From positions 1 through 5,360 of the forward strand of contig JBBKWJ010000098.1 in NCBI GenBank assembly GCA_037968895.1: DNA of 5,360 nucleotides, read 5' to 3'. Positions 1 through 5,114 of the stretch are shown here, one piece after another. The stretch is from JBBKWJ01 sp037968895. GTDB lineage: Bacteria; Actinomycetota; Acidimicrobiia; Acidimicrobiales; SZUA-35. The translations under genes and the position numbers were made by a program. Below the pieces are notes generated by a model. The model was not told the DNA's origin, searched no databases, and saw only the letters and a program-made list of their open reading frames with translations. How positions within the stretch are numbered: the first letter of the stretch is position 1; each line of letters opens with the position of its first letter.

Positions 1-1310
1 AGATTTGTCGTGAGCCTGAGCGACTCGACGTCAATGCGCTCGTCGTGGCCGTGGAACCGGCTCGAAAAGTCGCCAGCTTCGAGACTGGGGCTGAAGAGCC
101 CGGCGCCATATGCGACCGAACCGAGTTCGCGATAGATCCGCGAATCGGTGAACCCGACCGACAGGCCAGGCGAGAGCCGTGCCGTCGGAAACGGCTTGTT
201 CACGGCACGCTGGAGCGAGTCCCACATTGGGTTGTTGGTCTGCGAGATCGAGGACTTGTCGTTCATGATTGGTTCGACCTGTACGTGCTGGGCCAAATCG
301 CCGAGCGCCAAATCGAGGTGAGCTTGCACCTCTTCCGGCCCCTCGCCCGGCAGGGTCCGAATGTCAACTTCGATGGTGACATCGTCGGGGATGACGTTGG
401 TCTTCATCTCGTCGCCGCCCTGCAGCACATTGCACGAGAACGTCGTGTGCGTGCACGCGTGGAGGAACGCGGCGGTTGGCACGCTCGGCATGACGTCGAG
501 CGCTTCGTCGAGCTTGACCGGATCGAGCATGATGGCCTTTGTCTCGGCGTCGAGCTCCATCGCGTCGATCTGCCCTCGCCAGAGTTCGTGGAATCGAGCA
601 GGAGGTCGGTAGTCGCCCAGCCGTTGCATCACGCCAGCCGCCTTTAGCAAGGCATTGTCCTTGCGGAACGGCATTGATCCATGGCCCGGCGTTCCCGTGA
701 TCTTTAAGCGGCGCCAAGCGACACCCTTCTCCCCCACGGTGACGCTGATCGACGGACTCTCCGGGTTTCCCGAGTGAAGGCCACCGTTTTCGGTGAGGAC
801 GTAGTCGGCGTAGATGTCGTCTCTATGGTTGTCGGCCATCCACCGGGCACCGTGGGCACTCCCCGACTCTTCGTCAGCAACAGCGAAGAAAATTAGATCG
901 CCCTTTGGCCGGAAGTTCGTGTCGGCGAGGTGGCGAAACACCACTGCCATCGACGCAGTGAGGTTGAGCATGTCAACGGCACCGCGCCCCCACACCTCAC
1001 CATCGACTAGCTCGCCACCGAACGGGTCTCGCGACCATCCGGCTGGGTTGACCGGCACGACATCGGTGTGCCCCATCAAGCAAAGGCTCGGGGCATTCGG
1101 GTCGGACCCTTCGATCTTGCTCACGAGCGAGACCCGGCCTGGCGTCGGTTCGTAACGCTGGAAGTCGAGACCCGTGCCTTCGATCACCGATTGGATTACA
1201 TCTGCGTTACGAACCTCTTGGCCGGACTCGGCCCGACCGTCATTCACGCATGCGTTGCGGATCAGGGTTTGGAGGAGTTCGACAGTTGCATTAGTCAGAT
1301 CGACGGCCAT
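1..1310 (-). CDS. M20/M25/M40-family zinc metallohydrolase (ArgE/DapE/ACY1-like), 3' end outside window
   Basis: A dinuclear-zinc peptidase/deacylase of the M20 clan that hydrolyses an amide bond in an N-acylated amino acid or small peptide; the substrate cannot be told from sequence. 436 codons are visible and the frame runs off the left edge, so only the last few residues should be missing (family length about 430-460). Motifs in order: metal-binding GHTDVV (His81, Asp83), GRGAVDM with bridging Asp113, ADEESG with catalytic Glu147 and metal-binding Glu148, TEN with probable ligand Glu174, the lid-domain GTPGHGS (His210), TNVIPDDVTIEVDIRT, and FHGHDERID with the last metal ligand His420. All expected catalytic residues are present. 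The ATG at 1310 is chosen because the ATG 21 bases upstream runs straight into a TGA; no strong Shine-Dalgarno is seen. There is no signal peptide, so it is probably cytoplasmic. It lies 45 bases after the Rpf-like gene on the same strand, so co-transcription is possible. Confidence 0.93.
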   Translation of the reverse strand, partial: MAVDLTNATVELLQTLIRNACVNDGRAESGQEVRNADVIQSVIEGTGLDFQRYEPTPGRVSLVSKIEGSDPNAPSLCLMGHTDVVPVNPAGWSRDPFGGELVDGEVWGRGAVDMLNLTASMAVVFRHLADTNFRPKGDLIFFAVADEESGSAHGARWMADNHRDDIYADYVLTENGGLHSGNPESPSISVTVGEKGVAWRRLKITGTPGHGSMPFRKDNALLKAAGVMQRLGDYRPPARFHELWRGQIDAMELDAETKAIMLDPVKLDEALDVMPSVPTAAFLHACTHTTFSCNVLQGGDEMKTNVIPDDVTIEVDIRTLPGEGPEEVQAHLDLALGDLAQHVQVEPIMNDKSSISQTNNPMWDSLQRAVNKPFPTARLSPGLSVGFTDSRIYRELGSVAYGAGLFSPSLEAGDFSSRFHGHDERIDVESLRLTTN

Positions 1311-1355
1311 CGCCGCAGTCTGTCAGTTCATACCGTGTCGCGCTAGCTGATGGCC

Positions 1356-2156
1356 TTAACCCCAGCAGTGACGGCTGGCGTACCAAGGCCGCGTTCCGTC
1401 GCGTTCCCATGTCATGAGAGCCGCTTCGTCCTGCTGCGCTGGAGTTGCCTCGGCCGCCGTGCGGACCCAGTATCGAGACGAGTGCCCGTAGGCGGCCCAG
1501 CTCGAGTTAAGGAACTGGTAGGCGCCACTGGCTGTACTTACGGGGTTCTGAGCGGTGTAACTATGACCCGACTCGCAGGAGCGGATATCGATCAGGATCT
1601 GTGGCACCCAAACGCCACTGCCGGCGTCAACCCAGCCGGCTGGATGCTCGGCTCCGGCGGCTGTTGCACCGTTCGCAAGCGGCGGCTCAACACGAGCAGG
1701 AGGTGGAAGGGTTCCGGTAATCATCTGATGCTCGACCGAGTCCGATACGGCAGCAACGGCGAGCGCTGGGTCGTCAAACTGGCTCCAGTATGCGTATCCG
1801 CCCTCTTCTGGCTCACGGTCGAGCGCCCAGCGATAGGCGTCAAGGATTACGTCGCCTGATCGTTGGCGGGCCTCTTCGCTGTCGAGCATGAAGCGAGCAA
1901 CCTCTGCCAGGGGGTAGCCCTCACGAAGACGGTCGGCCCAAAAGGCTTGTCCGTTAGGCTCTGCCTCACGGCCAAGGGTGGTGCGGTAAAGGCGCCCCGC
2001 CTGGTCGAGGAAGGGGTCACCGTCCGCAGGGGCAACGAGATCAGGGGACTCGATGGCCTCTGTCGTCGCTGCTTCCTGGGCATAGACAGCTGATGAGCTG
2101 CTAGCCAGGAGAAATGAAATTGAAATTGCAAATACTGTAAATAGCTTCTTCAGCAT
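1356..2156 (-). CDS. Secreted protein with tandem DUF4214-type repeats and C-terminal Rpf-like transglycosylase domain
   Basis: 266 residues. Residues 1-26 form a signal peptide (MLKK, then a hydrophobic core, then VYA before Gln27), so the protein is exported. Residues about 50-145 hold two copies, 51 residues apart, of a DUF4214-type motif: YR..L.RE.E..G.AFW at 57-73 and YR..L.RE.E..G.AYW at 108-124. After a Pro/Ala linker (150-175), residues about 180-266 match the Rpf-like transglycosylase fold: IRSCESG with catalytic Glu195, NPVSTASGAYQFLNSSW at 204-220, an A.P.QQ segment near 238, and the terminal W..S..CW. Cys194 and Cys264 are placed to form a disulfide. Known Rpf-type domains cleave peptidoglycan glycan strands during growth and resuscitation; the DUF4214 part may bind wall or glycan (inference). 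The frame stays open to 2327, but the start at 2156 is preferred because it has an AGAAGG ribosome site 6 bases upstream and begins the signal peptide. The signal-peptide codons are markedly AT-rich compared with the rest of the gene. Confidence 0.9.
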   Translation of the reverse strand: MLKKLFTVFAISISFLLASSSSAVYAQEAATTEAIESPDLVAPADGDPFLDQAGRLYRTTLGREAEPNGQAFWADRLREGYPLAEVARFMLDSEEARQRSGDVILDAYRWALDREPEEGGYAYWSQFDDPALAVAAVSDSVEHQMITGTLPPPARVEPPLANGATAAGAEHPAGWVDAGSGVWVPQILIDIRSCESGHSYTAQNPVSTASGAYQFLNSSWAAYGHSSRYWVRTAAEATPAQQDEAALMTWERDGTRPWYASRHCWG

Positions 2157-2162
2157 AGTTAA

Positions 2163-2168
2163 CCTTCT
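2163..2168 (-). promoter_or_regulatory. Ribosome binding site fixing the start of the Rpf-like gene
   Basis: AGAAGG lies 6 bases before the ATG at 2156. It selects this start over the in-frame upstream ATG at 2327, which would add 57 residues of non-signal-like sequence in front of the signal peptide. Confidence 0.7.
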
Positions 2169-2359
2169 GCCTCTGACTGTCCGCCGGGTACGCGAAGAAC
2201 AACGAAGTGACAGTGGATACGCGACAAGTGCTGCTTTCCGCCCTGTAGTAGGAGCAACACGCATGTCTTCGAAGACTGTCGATCGATGCCCCGCTCTGCC
2301 CGCCAGACAGGTGCACGTCTCGTCCAAGTTTTAGGCCCTTGGAAAAGCCTCGAATCCGT

Positions 2360-2389
2360 AACATATCGACCCCTGAAGCGCGAACCCAA
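2360..2389 (-). promoter_or_regulatory. Candidate promoter of the Rpf-like gene
   Basis: On the minus strand, TTGGGT (2389-2384) and TATGTT (2365-2360) are separated by 18 bases. The -10 fits TAnnnT and the -35 keeps TTG. Transcription would start near 2353, giving a long leader. The match is weak and is inferred from sequence alone. Confidence 0.25.
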
Positions 2390-2474
2390 ACTATTCTTGC
2401 GCGTCGTGCCAGCTGTCACAGAGTGGGATAGGGGTGCCCCAAAGGCCCGATACCCTTGCTATTAAGGCACTTTT

Positions 2475-2480
2475 GGAGGG
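2475..2480 (+). promoter_or_regulatory. Ribosome binding site of the membrane-protein gene
   Basis: GGAGGG sits 6 bases before the ATG at 2487. A TTG codon directly in front of this ATG (2484) is in frame, but its spacing of 3 bases is too short, so the ATG is taken as the start. Confidence 0.75.
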
Positions 2481-2486
2481 TTTTTG

Positions 2487-3224
2487 ATGACTGATTCATA
2501 CGTCGCTTGGAATGGCGAAAACTATCCCTGGCCGCCCCCAGATGGGTGGGAAGAGAAGGCAGATGGGCGATATTGGCCCGCCGATTCAGCCCCCGTTCTC
2601 GACACTGAACGGCCAGTCAGCCCACCCCCCTCAGAGGCCCAAGCACCCCAAGCAGCACCGGCTCCACAACCAACCCCGGCGCCTCAATGGCAGCCCCCTC
2701 CTGCGGCGACCCAACCGGCTCCGCCGTCCGGCTATCAGCCGCCTCCGAACGTCACTCCGATGGCCGGAGTGCCATATGTGCCCCCTGAGAAGAAGACGTC
2801 GGGAGCGAAGAAGGTCCTCATAGGCCTCCTTATCGCGCTCGTGGTGCTCGTCGGCGGCTGCGTGGCGACAATCACCGTGGGCGGCCTCGTGTTTGGCAAC
2901 AGGATCGAAAATGCCGTCGAGGATTTCGTCGACGCACAGGAAGAGGCAGCCAATCAGACCAGCCTTGATCTGGAGACGTGTACCGACCGTGACGGGAAGT
3001 CTGTCGTCGAAGTGACGGTTGAGAACACCTCGGGGGGCACGTCCGACTACTTCATTACGTTGCGGTTCCTTGGCCCGGCCGGCGAGATCGCGACGGCGGA
3101 ACTCGAGATGGCTCGGGTCGAGCCCGGCGAAACACGAACTGAAGAAGTGGTGTCGAATACTGGTCTCGGTGCCGAGACAAAGCTATGCGAGGTCACGAAT
3201 GTCTTCCGACTCGGAAGTCGCTGA
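2487..3224 (+). CDS. Single-pass membrane protein with proline-rich N-terminus, unknown function
   Basis: 245 residues from the ATG at 2487. Residues 1-31 are rich in Trp and Tyr (WNGENYPWPPP, then GWEEKADGRYW), recalling the short W/G-rich N-terminal motifs (DUF2510-like) of many actinobacterial membrane proteins. Residues 43-100 are a low-complexity Pro/Ala/Gln region. Lys-rich residues 102-109 precede one hydrophobic span at about 110-136, so by the positive-inside rule the N-terminus is cytoplasmic and residues 137-245 are outside. The outer part begins with an acidic, probably helical stretch (139-155) and continues as a small beta-rich domain (VEVTVENTSGG, YFITLRF, VEPGETRTEE) resembling FxLYD/DUF4352-type immunoglobulin-like domains. 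Cys165 and Cys234 in it could form a disulfide. The gene is divergent from the Rpf-like gene. I do not recognise a specific function; a cell-envelope role is inference. Confidence 0.88.
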   Translation: MTDSYVAWNGENYPWPPPDGWEEKADGRYWPADSAPVLDTERPVSPPPSEAQAPQAAPAPQPTPAPQWQPPPAATQPAPPSGYQPPPNVTPMAGVPYVPPEKKTSGAKKVLIGLLIALVVLVGGCVATITVGGLVFGNRIENAVEDFVDAQEEAANQTSLDLETCTDRDGKSVVEVTVENTSGGTSDYFITLRFLGPAGEIATAELEMARVEPGETRTEEVVSNTGLGAETKLCEVTNVFRLGSR

Positions 3225-3232
3225 GAAACAGA

Positions 3233-3261
3233 TCGTCGACCTCGCGTCTACCAGATAGCGT
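3233..3261 (+). promoter_or_regulatory. Candidate promoter of tRNA-Arg
   Basis: TCGTCG (3233-3238) and TAGCGT (3256-3261) are 17 bases apart, and the -10-like box ends 9 bases before the tRNA. The same layout precedes tRNA-His. The -35 box is far from the TTGACA consensus, so confidence is low. The alternative is read-through from the upstream membrane-protein gene, whose stop is 46 bases away. Confidence 0.3.
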
Positions 3262-3270
3262 CGTCGTAGC

Positions 3271-3344
3271 GCCCACGTAGCTCAATTGGATAGAGCAGAC
3301 GGTTTCTACCCGTCAGGTTGGGGGTTCGATTCCCTCCGTGGGTA
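3271..3344 (+). tRNA. tRNA-Arg (anticodon UCU)
   Basis: A complete cloverleaf: acceptor GCCCACG/CGTGGGT with a G1-U72 wobble and discriminator A; D arm GCTC/GAGC around AATTGGATA; anticodon stem GACGG/CCGTC with loop TTTCTAC, giving anticodon TCT; variable loop AGGTT; T arm GGGGG/CCCTC around TTCGATT. It decodes AGA. No CCA is encoded. The next base begins the stop codon of the opposing DUF222/HNH gene, so there is no room for a terminator between them. Confidence 0.96.
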
Positions 3345-4658
3345 CTAGGGAACAGGCCAAGCGATGCCTTGGGTGTAGAGCTGAGTTTTGTGGCGGTGAC
3401 ATGGCCTGCACAGCATCTGGCCGTTCGACGGAATCGTTAAACCGCCCGACGATGCTTCCTGTATGTGATCGGCTTCGCATCTTGCGGCTGGAGCATCACA
3501 ACCCGGTCCTCGGCACACATAGTCGCGAATTACCATCCCGAGGCGCTTCGATCCTTTGAAGAGGCGGGTTGTTGCGGTGGCCTGGAAGTCGAGATTGTTC
3601 GCCGTCAGGACGAACCGACGAATTGAGCCGGCGAGAGCGAGCCGGACAGCAAGGGCCGGTGAAACTGGCAGACCGCTGCTCGTGTGGCACCGATACTGCT
3701 CCACGTGGGCTGGCTTAGGCGAAGGCGGATTCTGATCTGAGTCTGGGTCTTGTTCGAAACGTTCAAGCTCACGCTCGAGAGTTTCCCGATCGATGATGAC
3801 GTTGAGGATCGCTCGAATGCCCGGATCGACACTTTCACCGTTTGATGCCGCACCGAGGCGGACAAGCTCCATCAACGAGTCGACCCACCGCTGCCGATCG
3901 GTTCGGGCCAGGTCGGTGAATGTTGCGTCGGCGCCGACAGTTGAGCGAGCCTCGGCCCATTCGGCTTCGAGCAGTCGTTCATAGATCGGGCGCATTGAAA
4001 CCAGCAGCACTTCGAAGCACTCGTTTGGAATCGAGAGCTCGACCAGCATCGTGTGTCCGACTCCCTGAGCCCAGATCATCCGACGGTCTTTGTGCGCGGC
4101 ATCAAGAAGGTCTTGAGGATCTGTGTCGTCCATGAGCTCGGCCCACGAGTCCATGAAGCGAGCGAAGAACGGCCACGATTCCTTTGACCATGTGAGGAAG
4201 TATGCCTGATCGCGTTCGGCCTCTTCGGTGAACTGCATGCCAATGGAGCAGATCTTGTTGGCGTGTTGAACCGAAATCTCGCCCGCCGCGAGTGCTTCGT
4301 AGACGAGCGGAACAGTATTGGCCAAGAATTGGGCCCGCTTCAACTGACCCCCACATTGGCCCTTTGACAATCCGGTCAAGTTACTGACCCACGTAGCCGC
4401 TGACCGAAACCCGGCACGCCGGAACACTCGCCGGCGCTGCGCCTCGGCCAGAACCGCCACGTGTTTCGCTTCAGCGATGGCAAGCATTCTCGAGGACTCT
4501 TCGATCATGGAGTCGAACTCGATCTCGCGTGCGTTTTCGAAACCATTCCTGAAGTAGCCGTCGATATCGAACTCGTCAACCACGCCGGCCTCGTAGCGCT
4601 CACGCGCCTCGATGCGGAACTGGTCCATCATCTCGTCGAGTTGGGTGGTGGTTGACAT
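3345..4658 (-). CDS. DUF222-domain HNH endonuclease (13E12-repeat family)
   Basis: 437 residues, intact. An N-terminal acidic helical part is followed by the DUF222 region (about 50-345), including FRSAATWVSNLTGLS at 84-98 and EALAAGEISVQHANKI at 121-136, both characteristic of the family. Residues 302-318 form an acidic Pro-rich linker. The C-terminal HNH nuclease domain (about 368-425) has its key residues: Cys382 and Cys387, then ADHI with catalytic His398, Asn412, Cys417 and Cys420, and CHRHK with His421 and His423. The four cysteines could bind a structural zinc. These proteins are common in actinobacteria, often in many copies, and are thought to be DNA nucleases, some tied to mobile elements; their true role is unclear. 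The start at 4658 is supported by a -10 box ending 6 bases upstream (leaderless transcript) and a LexA-type box beside it. The gene lies between tRNA-Arg and tRNA-His, on the opposite strand to both. Confidence 0.93.
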   Translation of the reverse strand: MSTTTQLDEMMDQFRIEARERYEAGVVDEFDIDGYFRNGFENAREIEFDSMIEESSRMLAIAEAKHVAVLAEAQRRRVFRRAGFRSAATWVSNLTGLSKGQCGGQLKRAQFLANTVPLVYEALAAGEISVQHANKICSIGMQFTEEAERDQAYFLTWSKESWPFFARFMDSWAELMDDTDPQDLLDAAHKDRRMIWAQGVGHTMLVELSIPNECFEVLLVSMRPIYERLLEAEWAEARSTVGADATFTDLARTDRQRWVDSLMELVRLGAASNGESVDPGIRAILNVIIDRETLERELERFEQDPDSDQNPPSPKPAHVEQYRCHTSSGLPVSPALAVRLALAGSIRRFVLTANNLDFQATATTRLFKGSKRLGMVIRDYVCRGPGCDAPAARCEADHIQEASSGGLTIPSNGQMLCRPCHRHKTQLYTQGIAWPVP

Positions 4659-4664
4659 GGTCCA

Positions 4665-4670
4665 ATTGTA
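4665..4670 (-). promoter_or_regulatory. -10 element of the DUF222/HNH gene (leaderless start)
   Basis: TACAAT on the minus strand matches TATAAT at 5 of 6 positions. It ends 6 bases before the ATG at 4658, so transcription should begin at or within a base or two of the start codon. This fits the absence of a Shine-Dalgarno and the frequent leaderless genes of actinobacteria. No clear -35 is seen about 17 bases upstream, but an AT-rich tract (about 4687-4730) lies behind it. Confidence 0.6.
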
Positions 4671-4686
4671 TCGAACTTACGTTCTG
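4671..4686. promoter_or_regulatory. LexA-binding SOS box controlling the DUF222/HNH gene
   Basis: TCGAAC-TTAC-GTTCTG matches the mycobacterial/actinobacterial SOS box TCGAAC(N4)GTTCGA at 10 of 12 specified positions, with the core GAAC(N4)GTTC intact. It directly abuts the -10 box on its upstream side, so bound LexA would block RNA polymerase. From memory, several 13E12-family genes of Mycobacterium tuberculosis also carry SOS boxes, which agrees with the gene downstream. DNA damage is therefore the expected inducer (inference). Confidence 0.65.
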
Positions 4687-4821
4687 AATCATCCTGTTTT
4701 GCCCTTTATTTATTGATACTTTTTGTTCACCAGGCTTACAGTTAGCTGCTGTTGCGGCAAAAGTGGATGGCGGCGGAGAGCTACCGGTAAGCCGAAGCCG
4801 GTGTGCTAATCGCTAATCGTG

Positions 4822-4850
4822 TCGTCGAAGCCAACGATCTGCGCTAGCAT
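4822..4850 (+). promoter_or_regulatory. Candidate promoter of the tRNA-His/tRNA-Lys unit
   Basis: TCGTCG (4822-4827) and TAGCAT (4845-4850) are 17 bases apart, placing the start near 4857, a few bases before tRNA-His. It has the same boxes and spacing as the candidate before tRNA-Arg. A perfect tandem duplication of GCTAATC (4805-4818) lies just upstream. The -35 box is weak against consensus. Confidence 0.35.
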
Positions 4851-4861
4851 CAATCGCTCTT

Positions 4862-4936
4862 GGTGGTCGTAGCTCAATCGGCTAGAGCATCGGGTTGTGA
4901 TCCCGAAGGTTGGGGGTTCGAAACCCCTCGATCACC
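4862..4936 (+). tRNA. tRNA-His (anticodon GUG)
   Basis: A full cloverleaf: acceptor GTGGTCG/CGATCAC; D arm GCTC/GAGC around AATCGGCTA; anticodon stem TCGGG/CCCGA with loop TTGTGAT, giving anticodon GTG at 4897-4899; variable loop AGGTT; T arm GGGGG/CCCCT around TTCGAAA. The identity is confirmed by the extra 5' G (4862, position -1) facing discriminator C73 (4936), the histidine-specific identity pair, here encoded in the gene. A full CCA after C73 is not encoded. Confidence 0.96.
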
Positions 4937-4942
4937 CAAAAT

Positions 4943-4997
4943 GCGAATCCGATCTGTCCTGTGGGAGAAATTCCGCAGGACGCTAAGATCGGTTCGC
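4943..4997 (+). repeat. Long imperfect hairpin with GAAA loop filling the tRNA-His/tRNA-Lys spacer
   Basis: The arms pair over 23 bp in three helices: GCGAA/TTCGC (4943-4947 with 4993-4997), CCGATCT/AGATCGG (4949-4955 with 4986-4992), and an 11-bp helix 4956-4966 with 4971-4981. A single T bulge (4948) and a four-base GCTA bulge (4982-4985) separate them, and the loop is the GNRA sequence GAAA (4967-4970). Two pairs in the apical helix are G-U type, which suits RNA structure more than a DNA palindrome. It begins 6 bases after tRNA-His and ends 5 bases before tRNA-Lys. There is no T-run after it, so it is not an intrinsic terminator. It could be a processing signal in the co-transcript or a small palindromic repeat element; the function is unknown. 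Confidence 0.8.
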
Positions 4998-5002
4998 TAC
5001 AT

Positions 5003-5075
5003 GCGCCTCTAGCTCAATTGGCAGAGCATCGGACTCTTAATCCGCAGGTTCTGGGTTCAAGTCCCAGGGGGCGCA
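5003..5075 (+). tRNA. tRNA-Lys (anticodon CUU)
   Basis: A cloverleaf: acceptor GCGCCTC/GGGGCGC with discriminator A; D arm GCTC/GAGC around AATTGGCA; anticodon stem TCGGA/TCCGC with loop CTCTTAA, giving anticodon CTT at 5036-5038; variable loop AGGTT; T arm CTGGG/CCCAG around TTCAAGT. The only irregularity is a U27-C43 mismatch at the top of the anticodon stem. It decodes AAG. No CCA is encoded. It probably shares a transcript with tRNA-His. Confidence 0.96.
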
Positions 5076-5090
5076 CACCGGATTGACGCG

Positions 5091-5114
5091 AAACCCCAGT
5101 TCAACTGGGGTTTT
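5091..5114 (+). terminator. Intrinsic terminator after tRNA-Lys
   Basis: AAACCCCAGTT and AACTGGGGTTT are perfect inverted arms of 11 bases around one C, giving a strong GC-rich stem (CCCCAG/CTGGGG core) that runs into TTTT, with a second T-tract at 5120-5123. It begins 15 bases after the tRNA end, as expected for the end of a tRNA operon. Confidence 0.85.

Larger units (their letters stand above)
2157..2486. other. Divergent intergenic region between the Rpf-like gene and the membrane-protein gene
   Basis: 330 bases without a supportable gene. On the minus side there is a candidate promoter (2360-2389) that would leave a leader of roughly 195 bases before the Rpf-like start, with only short local stems: AGAC/GTCT near 2304-2319, and a perfect 12-base palindrome GTCTTCGAAGAC at 2265-2276. 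On the plus side, the GGAGGG ribosome site at 2475-2480 serves the gene starting at 2487. No convincing plus-strand promoter was identified; TATTAA at 2460-2465 is -10-like but sits very close to the ribosome site. Short ORFs here are not protein-like. Confidence 0.6.

Noticed and set aside
45..647. Plus-strand open frame of 200 codons
   Set aside because: It lies antisense to the M20 hydrolase, whose frame carries all the family motifs; it is a GC-driven shadow.
1350..1859. Plus-strand open frame of 169 codons
   Set aside because: It is antisense to the Rpf-like domain gene and has no recognisable protein character.
3203..3217. CTTCCGA-C-TCGGAAG hairpin as a terminator of the membrane-protein gene
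   Set aside because: It lies inside the last codons and has no T-run after it; usable stem length is only about 5 bp.
4733..4793. GGCTTAC/GTAAGCC inverted repeat between the HNH gene and tRNA-His
   Set aside because: Seven-base arms 47 bases apart are expected by chance at this scale.
3345..4861. Mobile element with tRNA-derived attachment sites around the HNH gene
   Set aside because: No copy of the tRNA-Arg 3' end was found on the far side, and there is no integrase or transposase.
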